A DNA stretch of 39,427 nucleotides, from assembly GCA_913056195.1 (NCBI GenBank), contig CAJXMF010000023.1, positions 1 to 39,427 of the forward strand, read 5' to 3'. How positions within the stretch are numbered: the first letter of the stretch is position 1; the number at the start of each line of letters is the position of its first letter. Origin of the DNA: an uncultured Methylococcaceae bacterium. GTDB lineage: Bacteria; Pseudomonadota; Gammaproteobacteria; Methylococcales; Methylomonadaceae. The translations under genes were made by a program, and so were the position numbers. The notes below the pieces were generated by a model, which saw nothing but the letters and a program-made list of their open reading frames with translations, was not told the DNA's origin and searched no databases. Positions 1 to 9,123 of this stretch are shown piece after piece.

Positions 1-62
1 TTGCAGTTCGTGAAGGTGGTCGCACTGTCGGTGCGGGCGTTGTTGCTTCAATTATTGAGTAA
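1..62 (+). CDS. tuf: Elongation factor Tu, C-terminal end (5' truncated by window)
   Basis: Only the last 19 full codons are present; the first full codon starts at base 3. They read AVREGGRTVGAGVVASIIE, the typical end of bacterial EF-Tu (the beta-barrel domain 3 tail with REGGRTVGAGVV). EF-Tu is the GTPase that brings aminoacyl-tRNA to the ribosome. The stop codon is 6 bases before rpsJ, so tuf and the S10 operon are very probably one transcript. In gammaproteobacteria this is the tuf copy at the end of the str operon; the copy designation (tufA or tufB) cannot be settled from this fragment. Confidence 0.95.
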   Translation, partial: AVREGGRTVGAGVVASIIE

Positions 63-68
63 AAAATA

Positions 69-380
69 ATGTCGAATCAAACTATCAGAATCCAATTGAA
101 AGCATTTGATCATAAATTAATAGATCAGTCTGCTGGAGAGATAGTAGAGACAGCTAAAAGAACAGGGGCCCAGGTTCTGGGTCCCATTCCACTGCCTACT
201 AGAAAAGAAAGATTTACGGTATTGATTTCTCCGCATGTGAATAAAGATGCAAGAGATCAATATGAATTAAGAACTTATAAACGTTTGCTGGATATTGTTG
301 AGCCTACGGATAAAACCGTTGATGCCTTGATGAAGCTGGATCTTGCTGCAGGCGTTGATGTTCAAATAAAGCTGAAATAA
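69..380 (+). CDS. rpsJ: 30S ribosomal protein S10 (NusE)
   Basis: The 103-residue protein has the family's usual length and the conserved stretches [14 protein letters not shown] and [27 protein letters not shown] split across residues 6-19 and 38-64. S10 lies in the 30S head and, as NusE, also joins the NusB antitermination complex. It is the first gene of the S10 operon. The start is 6 bases after the tuf stop and the only Shine-Dalgarno-like element (GAG) lies inside the end of tuf, so translation may be coupled to tuf. There is no room for a separate promoter and leader. Confidence 0.98.
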   Translation: MSNQTIRIQLKAFDHKLIDQSAGEIVETAKRTGAQVLGPIPLPTRKERFTVLISPHVNKDARDQYELRTYKRLLDIVEPTDKTVDALMKLDLAAGVDVQIKLK

Positions 381-412
381 CAGCGAAATAGATAAAGTTG
401 AGGAATTGGCAA

Positions 413-1063
413 ATGTCAATAGGTCTTATTGGTCGTAAACGTGGTATGACCCGAATTTTTGGTGAAGATGGCCGATCAGTGCCTGTAACCGTTCTTCAGA
501 TTGAGGCGAATCGAGTGGTTCAAGTTAAAGATCTGGAAAAGGATGGTTATAAAGCGGTTCAAATCGCTGCAGGTGAAAAAAAGTCTTCGAAAGTAAATAA
601 AGCTATGGCGGGACATTATGCTGCTGCAAATGTAATGGCTGGTCATGGTTTATGGGAATTCAGACTGGAAGACGGCGAAGGTGATGATTTGACAGCCGGT
701 TCTGAACTGAGTCTCGATATTTTTGAAAAAGGACAGGTTGTTGATGTTCGTGGCGTTAGTATTGGTAAAGGTTATCAAGGTGGTGTAAAGCGTCATAACT
801 TTAGAATGCAGGATGCTACCCATGGTAACTCAATATCGCATAGAGCGCCGGGTTCAATCGGGATGTGTCAAACACCAGGGCGTGTATTCAAGGGAAAAAA
901 AATGGCAGGTCATATGGGTGCGGTTAAAACGACGATGCATAATCTGACCATTGAAGCAATTGATACTGAAAGAAATCTGATTTTAGTGAAAGGTGCTGTG
1001 CCAGGTCCTAAGGGCGGTGATGTCATGATCACGCCAGCGATAAAAAAACGGAATAAGGGGTAA
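413..1063 (+). CDS. rplC: 50S ribosomal protein L3
   Basis: L3 binds the 3' domain of 23S rRNA and reaches the peptidyl transferase centre through a long loop. The protein of 216 residues has the hallmark [20 protein letters not shown] near residues 147-166, which includes the glutamine that PrmB methylates in E. coli. I start it at the ATG at 413, giving [16 protein letters not shown], because AGGA lies 8 bases upstream at 401-404; a longer in-frame reading from a TTG at 398 would swallow that ribosome binding site and adds five non-conserved residues. It is followed closely by rplD. Confidence 0.98.
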   Translation: MSIGLIGRKRGMTRIFGEDGRSVPVTVLQIEANRVVQVKDLEKDGYKAVQIAAGEKKSSKVNKAMAGHYAAANVMAGHGLWEFRLEDGEGDDLTAGSELSLDIFEKGQVVDVRGVSIGKGYQGGVKRHNFRMQDATHGNSISHRAPGSIGMCQTPGRVFKGKKMAGHMGAVKTTMHNLTIEAIDTERNLILVKGAVPGPKGGDVMITPAIKKRNKG

Positions 1064-1069
1064 TTGGCT

Positions 1070-1690
1070 ATGACTTTACAGATTCCTGCATTAAACGAAG
1101 TAGATTCGGCATCTACCGTCGAAGTGGACGAACAGATTTTCGGTCAAAACTTTAACGAAACACTGGTGCATCAGCTTGTTGTGGGGTACCTGGCGGGTGG
1201 GCGTGCCGGTACCAAGGCGCAAAAAAACAGGTCAGCGGTAAGTGGTGGCGGTATCAAACCCTGGCGGCAAAAAGGGACAGGTCGCGCAAGATCTGGTACA
1301 ATACGCAGTCCACTGTGGCGTACTGGTGGTGTCACATTTGCTGCTCAGCCGCGCTCGTTTGGTCAGAAAATTAATAAAAAGATGTATCGAGCCGGGATTC
1401 GCTCGATATTGTCCGAATTGTTGCGGCAAGATCGTCTGGCTGTCAGTCAGGATATAGAGCCGCAAACACCAAAAACAAAAGAAATGGCGGCTAAATTAAA
1501 AAATATAGACGCCAAGAGGATATTAATCGTTGCGGAGGAAGTGAGTGAAAACTTAGCCTTGGCAACTCGAAACATCCCCTATGTGACAGTAGCAACGCCG
1601 TTAAGCGTTGACCCGGTGACGCTGGTAGGTGCTGAAAAGGTAATAGTAAGTCCTGCTGCATTAAAGCAAATTGAGGAGCGTTTGGCATGA
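1070..1690 (+). CDS. rplD: 50S ribosomal protein L4
   Basis: This 206-residue protein has the L4 signature loop rich in Gly and Arg ([18 protein letters not shown], about residues 60-77) that lines the peptide exit tunnel. In E. coli L4 represses its own operon through the S10 leader RNA; that leader is not seen here, so this control may be lost or take another form. The ATG at 1070 is preferred over the TTG at 1064 because AAGGGG at 1055-1060 is then 9 bases away. The stop overlaps the rplW start in an ATGA arrangement. Confidence 0.98.
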   Translation: MTLQIPALNEVDSASTVEVDEQIFGQNFNETLVHQLVVGYLAGGRAGTKAQKNRSAVSGGGIKPWRQKGTGRARSGTIRSPLWRTGGVTFAAQPRSFGQKINKKMYRAGIRSILSELLRQDRLAVSQDIEPQTPKTKEMAAKLKNIDAKRILIVAEEVSENLALATRNIPYVTVATPLSVDPVTLVGAEKVIVSPAALKQIEERLA

Positions 1691-1986
1691 GTATAGAAAA
1701 CGTAAAATTGGCCAGTGTGATTCTGGCACCTATTGTGTCAGAAAAAAGTTCAAATGCTGCAGAGGACAATAATCAATTCGTATTTAGAGTTGAAAAGTCA
1801 GTCAATAAATTACAGGTTAAAAAAGCTGTCGAATTGATGTTTGATGTAGATGTGGATTCGGTAAGGTTGTTGAATGTAAAAGGTAAGGTCAAACGTTTTG
1901 GTCGTACTTTAGGTAAACGTTCAGACTGGAAAAAAGCTTATGTCAAACTGAAAGCAGGTCAAGAAATTGATTTTGCATCGGCATAA
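1687..1986 (+). CDS. rplW: 50S ribosomal protein L23
   Basis: The 99-residue product matches L23 (PIVSEKSS near the N-terminus, then [17 protein letters not shown] and [14 protein letters not shown]). L23 sits at the mouth of the exit tunnel and is the docking site for trigger factor and SRP; the SRP protein Ffh is encoded later in this window. The start overlaps the rplD stop by four bases, indicating translational coupling. Confidence 0.98.
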   Translation: MSIENVKLASVILAPIVSEKSSNAAEDNNQFVFRVEKSVNKLQVKKAVELMFDVDVDSVRLLNVKGKVKRFGRTLGKRSDWKKAYVKLKAGQEIDFASA

Positions 1987-2021
1987 AACAAGTTATTGAG
2001 CAATAGGAACGGTAGAAAAGA

Positions 2022-2849
2022 ATGGCTATTCTAAAATCCAAGCCAACATCGCCAGGATCAAGGTTTGTTGTCAGAGTTAAAAATGATGAATTGCATAAAG
2101 GAAAGCCTTATGCACCACTGCTGGATAAAAAAAGTAAGACAGGTGGGCGTAATAACCAAGGCAGAATTACGACACGTCATGTAGGTGGTGGTCATAAACA
2201 GCACTACCGTATTATTGATTTTAAAAGAAATAAGAAAGATATTCCTGCGGTTGTCGAGCGGGTCGAATATGATCCAAACAGATCAGCGAATATTGCACTG
2301 ATTTTATATAAAGATGGTGCAAGACAATATATTATTGCACCAAAAGGACTTAAGGTTGGGCAGGAAGTTTTATCGGCTGAAGCGACTCCGGTAAAAACAG
2401 GAAATTGTATGCCCTTGAGAAATATGCCATTAGGTACCACGATTCACTGTGTAGAGTTAAAGCCTGGAAAAGGGGCGCAATTGGCAAGAAGCGCAGGTAC
2501 TTCAGCGCAATTGGTTGCTAAAGAAGGCATGCATGTTACTTTACGTTTGCGTTCAGGCGAAATGCGTAAAGTTCTAGCGGATTGTCGGGCTGTTGTTGGT
2601 GAAGTGTCGAATTCCGAACATAATCTGGTTTCATTAGGTAAGGCGGGAGCTTCGCGCTGGAGAGGGGTTCGTCCAACAGTAAGAGGTGTCGCTATGAATC
2701 CAGTTGATCACCCGCATGGTGGTGGTGAAGGTAGAACATCCGGTGGCAGACACCCTGTTTCACCTTGGGGAACTCCGACTAAAGGTTATAAAACGCGTAA
2801 AAATAAACGTACTGATAATATGATTGTCAGACGCCGTAAGCAAAAATAA
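2022..2849 (+). CDS. rplB: 50S ribosomal protein L2
   Basis: At 275 residues this is full-length L2. The C-terminal part carries [19 protein letters not shown] (about residues 223-241), the most conserved segment of the family, with the histidine implicated in peptidyl transfer and subunit association. The N-terminal region shows the usual [21 protein letters not shown]. The gap to rplW is 35 bases with no convincing promoter. Confidence 0.98.
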   Translation: MAILKSKPTSPGSRFVVRVKNDELHKGKPYAPLLDKKSKTGGRNNQGRITTRHVGGGHKQHYRIIDFKRNKKDIPAVVERVEYDPNRSANIALILYKDGARQYIIAPKGLKVGQEVLSAEATPVKTGNCMPLRNMPLGTTIHCVELKPGKGAQLARSAGTSAQLVAKEGMHVTLRLRSGEMRKVLADCRAVVGEVSNSEHNLVSLGKAGASRWRGVRPTVRGVAMNPVDHPHGGGEGRTSGGRHPVSPWGTPTKGYKTRKNKRTDNMIVRRRKQK

Positions 2850-2859
2850 GAGGTGAAGT

Positions 2860-3132
2860 GTGCCACGTTCAATTAAAAAAGGTCCATTTATTGATCATCA
2901 TCTGCTGAAAAAAGTAGAGGACGCAGTTAAGACCAATAATCGGAAACCGATTAAAACATGGTCAAGAAGATCTATGATAAGCCCGGAAATGTTGGGTTTG
3001 ACAATTGCAGTACACAATGGTCGTCAGCATGTGCCGGTACTGATCTCAGAAAATATGGTAGGACATAAGTTGGGTGAATTTGCGCCAACGAGAACCTACA
3101 AAGGGCATATTGCCGATAAGAAATCAAGATAA
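2860..3132 (+). CDS. rpsS: 30S ribosomal protein S19
   Basis: The 90-residue protein begins [17 protein letters not shown] and contains [15 protein letters not shown] and HNGRQHVPV, all diagnostic of S19, which pairs with S13 in the 30S head near the A-site tRNA. The start codon is GTG at 2860, 10 bases after the rplB stop, preceded by AGAGG; no ATG lies at the conserved N-terminus. Confidence 0.98.
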   Translation: MPRSIKKGPFIDHHLLKKVEDAVKTNNRKPIKTWSRRSMISPEMLGLTIAVHNGRQHVPVLISENMVGHKLGEFAPTRTYKGHIADKKSR

Positions 3133-3141
3133 GGTGTGGTG

Positions 3142-3477
3142 ATGGAAATATCAGCAAAGTTAAGAAATGCTCCGCTGTCAGCTCAAAAAGCGAGATTAGT
3201 TGGTGATCAAATACGTGGTTTGCCTGTTGAGAAGGCATTAAATATCTTGCAGTTTAGCTCTAAGAAAGCGGCTGGAATCATGAAAAAAGTGTTGGAATCT
3301 GCTATTTCCAATGCTGAGCACAACGAAAGTGCAGATATAGACGAATTAGTCATATCAACTGTCTATGTTGATGAGGCAGGTACGTTGAAAAGAATTCGGG
3401 CAAGAGCGAAAGGTCGAGCAAACCACATTCTGAAAAGAACGTGTCACATAACAATTAAAGTAGCAGAACACGAGTAG
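3142..3477 (+). CDS. rplV: 50S ribosomal protein L22
   Basis: L22 of 111 residues, with the conserved [20 protein letters not shown] and the C-terminal [15 protein letters not shown] that forms the tunnel-lining beta hairpin implicated in macrolide resistance. Two GTG codons (3136, 3139) precede the ATG in frame, but AAGG at 3131-3134 is spaced 7 bases from the ATG at 3142, and family N-termini begin with this Met-Glu, so I start there. Confidence 0.97.
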   Translation: MEISAKLRNAPLSAQKARLVGDQIRGLPVEKALNILQFSSKKAAGIMKKVLESAISNAEHNESADIDELVISTVYVDEAGTLKRIRARAKGRANHILKRTCHITIKVAEHE

Positions 3478-3486
3478 AGGCAAAAA

Positions 3487-4158
3487 ATGGGTCAGAAAGT
3501 ACATCCTACAGGCATACGTCTTGGTATTGTAAAAGATTGGACATCAAGATGGTATGCAAATAGCCAGAACTATCCAGTATTTCTGTTACAAGATTTAAAA
3601 GTGCGTGAGTATATTCAAGAAAAATTATCGCATGCATCCGTGAGTAGGATTCAAATAAACCGTCCGGGTACGAATGCCCATATAACCGTACATACTGCAC
3701 GACCGGGTATTGTTATCGGAAAAAAAGGCGAAGATATCGATAAGATGCGCCAGGTGGTGTCCAAAATGATGGGTATGCCTGTGCAAATGAATGTAGAAGA
3801 AATCAGAAAACCAGAACTCGATGCGAAACTGGTAGCAGAAAGTATTGCTCAACAGCTGGAAAAAAGAATTATGTATCGCCGGGCGATGAAACGTGCGGTG
3901 ACAAATACCATGAGACTCGGCGCCGAAGGGATAAAGATTAATGTAGCCGGTCGGTTAAATGGGGCGGAAATTGCGCGAGGCGAATGGTATCGTGAAGGTC
4001 GTGTCCCATTGCATACATTACGTGCAGATATTGACTATGGGACTGCGGAAGCAAATACAACATACGGGATCATTGGCATTAAAGTCTGGATCTTTAAAGG
4101 TGAAGTATTTGATTCTGATGCAGTTAATGCATCAACTGACAGTGTTTCTAAAAAATAG
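3487..4158 (+). CDS. rpsC: 30S ribosomal protein S3
   Basis: S3 of 223 residues. It starts [13 protein letters not shown], has a KH-type RNA-binding domain with [15 protein letters not shown] near residues 75-89, and a conserved C-terminal domain with [26 protein letters not shown] split over about residues 157-182. S3 lines the mRNA entry channel and contributes to the ribosomal helicase. The short Ser-rich tail is normal for the family. Confidence 0.98.
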   Translation: MGQKVHPTGIRLGIVKDWTSRWYANSQNYPVFLLQDLKVREYIQEKLSHASVSRIQINRPGTNAHITVHTARPGIVIGKKGEDIDKMRQVVSKMMGMPVQMNVEEIRKPELDAKLVAESIAQQLEKRIMYRRAMKRAVTNTMRLGAEGIKINVAGRLNGAEIARGEWYREGRVPLHTLRADIDYGTAEANTTYGIIGIKVWIFKGEVFDSDAVNASTDSVSKK

Positions 4159-4174
4159 TTGAAGGAAAAAAAAG

Positions 4175-4588
4175 ATGCTTCAGCCTAAAAGAACAAAATT
4201 CCGCAAACAGCATAAAGGTAGAAATACCGGTATTGCTGTGCGCGGCTCATCAGTAAGTTTTGGCGAGTATGGCTTAAAAGCTACAACTCGTGGTAGAATT
4301 ACTGCCCGCCAGATTGAGGCGGCTCGTAGAACGATAACACGACATGTTAAACGGGGTGGTAAAATTTGGATTCGCATTTTCCCAGATAAGCCAATTACTA
4401 AAAAACCATTAGAAGTTAGGATGGGTAAGGGTAAAGGTAGCGTAGAATACTGGGTTGCCCAAGTCAAACCAGGCACAATGTTATATGAAATTCAGGGAGT
4501 CCCTGAAGAGTTGGCGAGAGAAGCTTTTCAATTAGCTGCAGCCAAATTGCCTGTAAAAACAACTTTTGCAGTACGGACAATAATGTAA
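4175..4588 (+). CDS. rplP: 50S ribosomal protein L16
   Basis: L16 of 137 residues, starting [17 protein letters not shown] and with [18 protein letters not shown] near residues 76-93. The Arg in VRMGKG corresponds to the residue hydroxylated by the YcfD/RoxA oxygenase in E. coli. L16 organises the A-site region of the 50S subunit. Its stop shares one base with the rpmC start (TAATG). Confidence 0.98.
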   Translation: MLQPKRTKFRKQHKGRNTGIAVRGSSVSFGEYGLKATTRGRITARQIEAARRTITRHVKRGGKIWIRIFPDKPITKKPLEVRMGKGKGSVEYWVAQVKPGTMLYEIQGVPEELAREAFQLAAAKLPVKTTFAVRTIM

Positions 4589-4785
4589 TGAATGCTAGTG
4601 AATTACGTCAAAAGACGAAAGAAGAATTAAATTCAATGTTATTGGATTTATCGCGAGAACAATTTAACCTGAAAATGCAAAAGGCGACAGGGCAATTGTC
4701 CAAGCCTGATCAAGTTAAGAAAGTAAGACGCGATATAGCCCGTATTCATACGATATTAAGAGAGATGGCGAGTACAGCATCATGA
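4588..4785 (+). CDS. rpmC: 50S ribosomal protein L29
   Basis: A 65-residue helical hairpin protein with [33 protein letters not shown] in its first half (residues 5-37) and a [12 protein letters not shown] helix, as expected for L29 at the tunnel exit beside L23. It overlaps rplP by one base and rpsQ by four bases, so all three are likely translated together. Confidence 0.97.
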   Translation: MNASELRQKTKEELNSMLLDLSREQFNLKMQKATGQLSKPDQVKKVRRDIARIHTILREMASTAS

Positions 4786-5042
4786 CAGAAAAAAGTGAAA
4801 AATTACGTACTGTAGTTGGGCGTGTGATCAGCAATAAGATGGACAAGACAGCATCGGTTCTAGTCGAGCGACGCGTAAAGCACCCTGTTTATGGAAAAAT
4901 TATCAAGCGTTCGACCAAACTCTTAGTGCATGATGAAAACAATGTTTGTAAAGAAGGTGATGTTGTCACCATTACATCTAGCAAGCCATTTTCTAAGCGG
5001 AAATCGTTTCGTTTGGTTGACGTGGTTGATAGTGCTAAATAA
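4782..5042 (+). CDS. rpsQ: 30S ribosomal protein S17
   Basis: S17 of 86 residues, an OB-fold primary 16S rRNA binder. Visible signatures are [29 protein letters not shown] in the first half and [19 protein letters not shown] in the second. The start overlaps the end of rpmC by four bases. It is the last gene of the S10 block before the spc block. Confidence 0.98.
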   Translation: MTEKSEKLRTVVGRVISNKMDKTASVLVERRVKHPVYGKIIKRSTKLLVHDENNVCKEGDVVTITSSKPFSKRKSFRLVDVVDSAK

Positions 5043-5045
5043 AAG
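5017..5045 (+). promoter_or_regulatory. Possible weak sigma-70 promoter for the spc block
   Basis: TTGACG at 5017-5022 and TAAAAG at 5040-5045 are separated by 17 bases, overlapping the end of rpsQ and lying about 40 bases before rplN. The -35 element is good and the -10 is weak (4 of 6). The rpsQ-rplN gap is the second longest inside the super-operon (after rpmJ-rpsM) and is where E. coli has its spc promoter. This is a suggestion only. Confidence 0.3.
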
Positions 5046-5081
5046 CATTCAAGATTAAATAATTTAAGTTGGGAATTTAAA

Positions 5082-5450
5082 ATGATTCAGATGCAAACTA
5101 ACCTTGACGTGGCCGATAACAGCGGCGCAAAAAGGGTCATGTGTATCAAAGTATTAGGCGGATCGCATAGACGCTACGCCGGTATTGGGGATATTATTAA
5201 GGTCAGTGTTAAAGATGCAATGCCTCGTGGGCGTGTAAAAAAAGGCGAGGTTTATGATGCATTGGTCGTGAGAACAAAAAAAGGTGTTCGTAGACCCGAT
5301 GGATCGGTAATTCGTTTTGATGGGAACGCTGCTGTGATTTTAAATACCCAATTACAACCATTAGGTACAAGGATTTTTGGGCCTGTTACTCGTGAATTGC
5401 GCGGAGATAAGTTTATGAAAATTATCTCCTTAGCCCCTGAAGTGTTGTAA
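5082..5450 (+). CDS. rplN: 50S ribosomal protein L14
   Basis: L14 of 122 residues, beginning [27 protein letters not shown] and with [19 protein letters not shown] and [14 protein letters not shown]14 forms an intersubunit bridge and is the binding site of the silencing factor RsfS in the family. It is the first gene of the spc block, 39 bases after rpsQ. Confidence 0.98.
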   Translation: MIQMQTNLDVADNSGAKRVMCIKVLGGSHRRYAGIGDIIKVSVKDAMPRGRVKKGEVYDALVVRTKKGVRRPDGSVIRFDGNAAVILNTQLQPLGTRIFGPVTRELRGDKFMKIISLAPEVL

Positions 5451-5463
5451 GGAAGGTTCAAAA

Positions 5464-5784
5464 ATGCAAAAAATTAAACAAGGCGATGAGGTCATCGTTC
5501 TCACAGGGAAAGATAAAGGAAAGCAAGGAAAGGTCACTAGAATTTTTAATGAAGAGAATAAAGTTTTAGTGCAAGGCGTTAATGTCGCCAAAAAGCATCA
5601 GCGTGGAAATCCAAATGCTGGCGTAGCAGGTGGTATTATTGAAAAAGAAATGCCAATCCATATTTCAAATGTCGCGCTCTATAATCCTGAGACACAGAAA
5701 GCTGATCGTGTAGGATTTAAATTTCTGGAAGACGGTAAAAAAGTTAGATATTTTAAGTCGACAAATGAAGTTGTTGATGCGTAA
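5464..5784 (+). CDS. rplX: 50S ribosomal protein L24
   Basis: L24 of 106 residues with a KOW motif at the N-terminus ([21 protein letters not shown] is residues 4-24). L24 is an early assembly protein at the 5' end of 23S rRNA and later lies near the tunnel exit. AAGGAAGG precedes the start with good spacing. Downstream rplE follows after 9 bases. Confidence 0.97.
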   Translation: MQKIKQGDEVIVLTGKDKGKQGKVTRIFNEENKVLVQGVNVAKKHQRGNPNAGVAGGIIEKEMPIHISNVALYNPETQKADRVGFKFLEDGKKVRYFKSTNEVVDA

Positions 5785-5793
5785 GGAAGAGAG

Positions 5794-6333
5794 ATGGCCA
5801 GATTAGAAACCGAATATAAAGAAAAAATTATCCCTGCGCTAAAAGAGCAGTTTGGATACAAGTCTGTGATGGAAGTTCCCAGGATAACCAAGATTACGCT
5901 TAATATGGGGGTGGGTGAAGCTGTCGCAGATAAAAAAGTATTGCAAGCTGCCATATCCGATATGGAAAAAATCGCAGGGCAAAAGCCAATTATTACCTTA
6001 GCCAGAAAATCAATTGCAGGATTTAAAATTCGCGATGATATGGCAATAGGCTGTAAAGTAACGCTACGTCGTGAAAGAATGTATGAATTCTTCGATAGGC
6101 TGGTGAGTATCTCAATTCCCCGGATACGAGATTTTCGTGGAATGAGCCCTAAAAGCTTTGATGGGCGTGGAAATTATTCGATGGGTATCAAGGAACAAAT
6201 CATTTTCCCGGAAATTGATTACGATAAGATTGATACGCTAAGAGGTTTGGATATTTCCATCACAACAACGGCTAGAACCGATGAAGAAGGTTTGGCTTTG
6301 TTAAAGCTTTTCAAATTTCCATTTAAGAACTAA
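5794..6333 (+). CDS. rplE: 50S ribosomal protein L5
   Basis: L5 of 179 residues, the normal length. The segments [35 protein letters not shown] and [22 protein letters not shown] are conserved in the family. L5 binds 5S rRNA with L18 and forms a bridge to S13. In E. coli the S8 target for spc autoregulation lies at this gene's start; I did not establish that fold here. Confidence 0.98.
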   Translation: MARLETEYKEKIIPALKEQFGYKSVMEVPRITKITLNMGVGEAVADKKVLQAAISDMEKIAGQKPIITLARKSIAGFKIRDDMAIGCKVTLRRERMYEFFDRLVSISIPRIRDFRGMSPKSFDGRGNYSMGIKEQIIFPEIDYDKIDTLRGLDISITTTARTDEEGLALLKLFKFPFKN

Positions 6334-6343
6334 AGGGCGGAAA

Positions 6344-6649
6344 ATGGCTAAAAAATCAATGGTTGCGCGTGAAAATAAACGTGCAAAATTAGTCCTCAAG
6401 TATGAACAGAAAAGAAGGGCCCTGAAAGAAATTATCAGAGATCCTGATTCATCTTTTGAAGACAAAGAAACAGCTCAATTACAACTTCAGAAGCTACCAC
6501 GCGATTCAAGTCGATGCAGACAGAGAAACCGGTGTAATTTAACGGGGCGTCCGCATGGATATTACCGGAAATTTGGTCTTAGTCGAAATAAGTTAAGAGA
6601 AGCGACAATGCGCGGTGATGTTCCGGGCTTGACAAAAGCAAGCTGGTAA
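6344..6649 (+). CDS. rpsN: 30S ribosomal protein S14, zinc-independent long form
   Basis: The 101-residue length and the sequence TLPRDSS-type centre (here [15 protein letters not shown]) followed by [24 protein letters not shown] identify S14. It is the long form lacking the CxxC...CxxC zinc ribbon of the short paralogue, as is usual for the main gammaproteobacterial copy in the spc operon. It lies in the 30S head. Confidence 0.97.
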   Translation: MAKKSMVARENKRAKLVLKYEQKRRALKEIIRDPDSSFEDKETAQLQLQKLPRDSSRCRQRNRCNLTGRPHGYYRKFGLSRNKLREATMRGDVPGLTKASW

Positions 6650-6673
6650 TGGAACAGGTTTTGGAGATATAAA

Positions 6674-7069
6674 ATGAGTATGAGTGATCCAATTGCAGAT
6701 ATGCTGACCCGGATTAGAAATGGTCAATCTGCAGGAAAGAAAAGTGTTAAATTGCCTTCGTCCAAATTAAAGGTTGCTATTGCAAAAGTTTTAAAGGATG
6801 AAGGCTACGTTGCCGATTATTCGACAGAAACGAATGGTAGTCACACTCAGATGACTATCGACTTAAAATATTATGATGGCAAACCTGTCATTGAACAAGT
6901 AAAGCGGGTAAGTCGCCCAGGTTTACGGATTTATAAATCAAAAGATGAATTGCCTAAAGTTTTAGGTGGTTTAGGGATCGCTATTGTCTCTACATCAAGT
7001 GGTGTAATGACGGATCGTGCTGCACGCGCAATTGGTCATGGCGGTGAAGTTATTTGTACGGTTTGCTAA
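6674..7069 (+). CDS. rpsH: 30S ribosomal protein S8
   Basis: S8 of 131 residues, beginning [17 protein letters not shown] and ending with [29 protein letters not shown] and a GGEVIC tail typical of the family. S8 binds helix 21 of 16S rRNA and is the spc-operon translational repressor in E. coli. GGAG at 6663-6666 is 7 bases from the chosen ATG; a second ATG two codons later is possible but less well spaced. Confidence 0.98.
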   Translation: MSMSDPIADMLTRIRNGQSAGKKSVKLPSSKLKVAIAKVLKDEGYVADYSTETNGSHTQMTIDLKYYDGKPVIEQVKRVSRPGLRIYKSKDELPKVLGGLGIAIVSTSSGVMTDRAARAIGHGGEVICTVC

Positions 7070-7084
7070 GGGGAGTTTGTCATA

Positions 7085-7618
7085 ATGTCTAGAATAGCAA
7101 ATGCACCCATAAATGTTCCATCAGGCGTTGATATAAAAGTCGATCAAGATAATGTCGTTGTCAAAGGTAAAGGCGGTGAAATGACCTTTAACCTATATCA
7201 AGGCGTCAGTGTTGAAGTCGATGGGAATGTGATTCGGGTAAAATGGGATGGTGCGGTAAAAAATTCCAGAGCCCAGGCAGGAACGGCCCGGTCATGTATT
7301 AACAATATGGTAACTGGTGTTTCTGAAGGATTTCAGAAAAAATTAGTATTGATTGGAGTTGGGTATAGAGCCCAGGTTCAAGGAAAAAAATTAACATTAT
7401 CGCTAGGCTTTTCTAATCCGGTTGAATATACGATTCCTGAAGGAGTTAGCATTGATGCGCCCAGTCAGACTGAGTTAGTGGTCAAAGGGGCTGATAAACA
7501 ACAGATAGGTCAGGTCGCTGCAGAAATCCGAGCTTTCCGTCCACCAGAACCTTATAAAGGCAAGGGTGTACGCTATGCTGATGAATATGTCGCAAGAAAA
7601 GAAGCCAAAAAGAAGTAG
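7085..7618 (+). CDS. rplF: 50S ribosomal protein L6
   Basis: L6 of 177 residues with two repeated alpha/beta domains. N-terminal MSRIANAPINVPSGVDI and C-terminal RAFRPPEPYKGKGVRYADE (about residues 148-166) are diagnostic. L6 lies near the factor-binding region at the base of the stalk. It is preceded by AAGGGGAG and sits in the usual order between rpsH and rplR. Confidence 0.98.
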   Translation: MSRIANAPINVPSGVDIKVDQDNVVVKGKGGEMTFNLYQGVSVEVDGNVIRVKWDGAVKNSRAQAGTARSCINNMVTGVSEGFQKKLVLIGVGYRAQVQGKKLTLSLGFSNPVEYTIPEGVSIDAPSQTELVVKGADKQQIGQVAAEIRAFRPPEPYKGKGVRYADEYVARKEAKKK

Positions 7619-7626
7619 GTTAAGTA

Positions 7627-7980
7627 ATGGATAAGAAAGCATCACGTTTGAAACGCGCTTTAAGACAGCGTTGTAAAATAAAACAATTAGGTGTCAATAA
7701 ATTAACCGTGCATAAAACGGCTAAACATATTTATGCACAAGTTATTTCTGTTGATGGTACTGCGACATTGGCTAGCGCTTCAACCACTCAAGCCGATATA
7801 AAAAATTCTGTGAACTATACAGGAAATAAAGATGCAGCTGCGGCAGTTGGAAAAATGATTGCTGAAAAAGCGATAGCGGCCGGTGTTACGAATGTGGCAT
7901 TCGATCGTTCAGGGTTTAAATATCATGGTCGTGTTAAGGCATTAGCAGATGCTGCACGTGAAGCTGGTTTGAAGTTCTAG
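7627..7980 (+). CDS. rplR: 50S ribosomal protein L18
   Basis: L18 of 117 residues, a 5S rRNA-binding protein. The basic N-terminus ([19 protein letters not shown]), [16 protein letters not shown] and the C-terminal [26 protein letters not shown] (split here across about residues 92-117) are characteristic. It acts with L5 in the central protuberance. Confidence 0.97.
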   Translation: MDKKASRLKRALRQRCKIKQLGVNKLTVHKTAKHIYAQVISVDGTATLASASTTQADIKNSVNYTGNKDAAAAVGKMIAEKAIAAGVTNVAFDRSGFKYHGRVKALADAAREAGLKF

Positions 7981-7990
7981 GGGTATAAAA

Positions 7991-8497
7991 ATGGCAACAG
8001 CACCATCTCAAGGTAGTAGCGACGGATTAAAAGAAAAATTAGTTTCTGTTAGACGTGTAGCAAAAGTAGTTAAAGGCGGTCGTGTTTTCGGTTTTACGGC
8101 CTTAACAGTAGTCGGTGACGGGCAAGGACGCGTTGGATATGGCGTTTGTAAGGCAAGGGAGGTTCCTATTGCAATACAAAAGTCGTTAGAGCAAGCGCGA
8201 AAAAATATGCGTAGCGTCGCTTTAAAAGACGATACATTGCAATATACAGTCGTATCAAATACAGGTGCGGCAAAAGTATACATGCAGCCTGCCTCTGAAG
8301 GTACCGGTATAATAGCTGGTGGTGCTATGCGTGCAGTATTCGAAGTCGTTGGTGTCCATAATGTATTGGCTAAATGTATCGGTACGAATAACCCTATTAA
8401 TGTCGTCAGGGCTACCATAGATGGGTTGTCAGGAATGCACAACGCCAAAACTATTGCCGCGAAGCGTGGTTTAACAGTCGAAGAAATTACTGGGTAA
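7991..8497 (+). CDS. rpsE: 30S ribosomal protein S5
   Basis: S5 of 168 residues. The N-terminal double-stranded RNA-binding-like domain has [19 protein letters not shown], and the second domain has the [19 protein letters not shown] segment. S5 lines the mRNA entry tunnel and influences decoding accuracy; spectinomycin resistance maps to the loop near VKGGR in other bacteria. SD-like GGGG precedes the start. Confidence 0.98.
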   Translation: MATAPSQGSSDGLKEKLVSVRRVAKVVKGGRVFGFTALTVVGDGQGRVGYGVCKAREVPIAIQKSLEQARKNMRSVALKDDTLQYTVVSNTGAAKVYMQPASEGTGIIAGGAMRAVFEVVGVHNVLAKCIGTNNPINVVRATIDGLSGMHNAKTIAAKRGLTVEEITG

Positions 8498-8502
8498 CAA
8501 TC

Positions 8503-8688
8503 ATGGCTGATAAAAAATTAAGCTTAACCATGACCAAAAGTAAAATTGGTCGACTCAAAAGTCATCAAGCCTGTTTAAAAGGTTTGGGCTTAAAAAGAAT
8601 TCATCAAACTGTTGAGGTGATTGATACGCCAGAAAATAGAGGGATGATCAATAAAATCGCTTACATGTTAAAAGTTGAGGAAGTCTAA
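8503..8688 (+). CDS. rpmD: 50S ribosomal protein L30
   Basis: A 61-residue L30 with [23 protein letters not shown] and the helix-strand [16 protein letters not shown]. It starts 5 bases after rpsE and its TAA stop overlaps the rplO ATG by one base. It is a small globular protein on the 23S rRNA surface. Confidence 0.97.
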   Translation: MADKKLSLTMTKSKIGRLKSHQACLKGLGLKRIHQTVEVIDTPENRGMINKIAYMLKVEEV

Positions 8689-9122
8689 TGTATTTAAACA
8701 CTATTCAATCAGCTTATGGATCTAGAAAAGATCGTAAACGTGTGGGTCGAGGTATTGGGTCAACATTAGGTAAAACATGTGGAAGGGGCCATAAAGGTCA
8801 GAAGTCACGTAGTGGTGGTTTTCATAAGGTCGGTTTTGAAGGTGGACAGATGCCTTTACAGCGGCGTTTGCCTAAAGTCGGCTTCACCTCACGAAAGAAG
8901 AAATATTACGCTGAAATTCGTCTGAACGAGTTGATGAAAATTTCAAGTGAAGTTGTTGATTTAGCTGCGCTGATAGAGGCTGATTTAGTTCCCGCTTTTA
9001 CAAAAAAAGTAAAAGTCATTAAGTCAGGCGAAATAACTAAATCAGTTACAGTGAAAGGATTGTTTGTTACATCAGGGGCAAAACAATCAATTGAAGCTGT
9101 TGGTGGAAAGGTAGAGGAATAA
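8688..9122 (+). CDS. rplO: 50S ribosomal protein L15
   Basis: L15 of 144 residues with the Gly/Arg/Lys-rich N-terminal extension typical of the family ([20 protein letters not shown] at about residues 19-38, then [21 protein letters not shown]) that penetrates the rRNA core. The compact C-terminal half includes VKVIKSGE. It overlaps rpmD by one base and is followed by secY after one base. Confidence 0.98.
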   Translation: MYLNTIQSAYGSRKDRKRVGRGIGSTLGKTCGRGHKGQKSRSGGFHKVGFEGGQMPLQRRLPKVGFTSRKKKYYAEIRLNELMKISSEVVDLAALIEADLVPAFTKKVKVIKSGEITKSVTVKGLFVTSGAKQSIEAVGGKVEE

Positions 9123-9123
9123 C

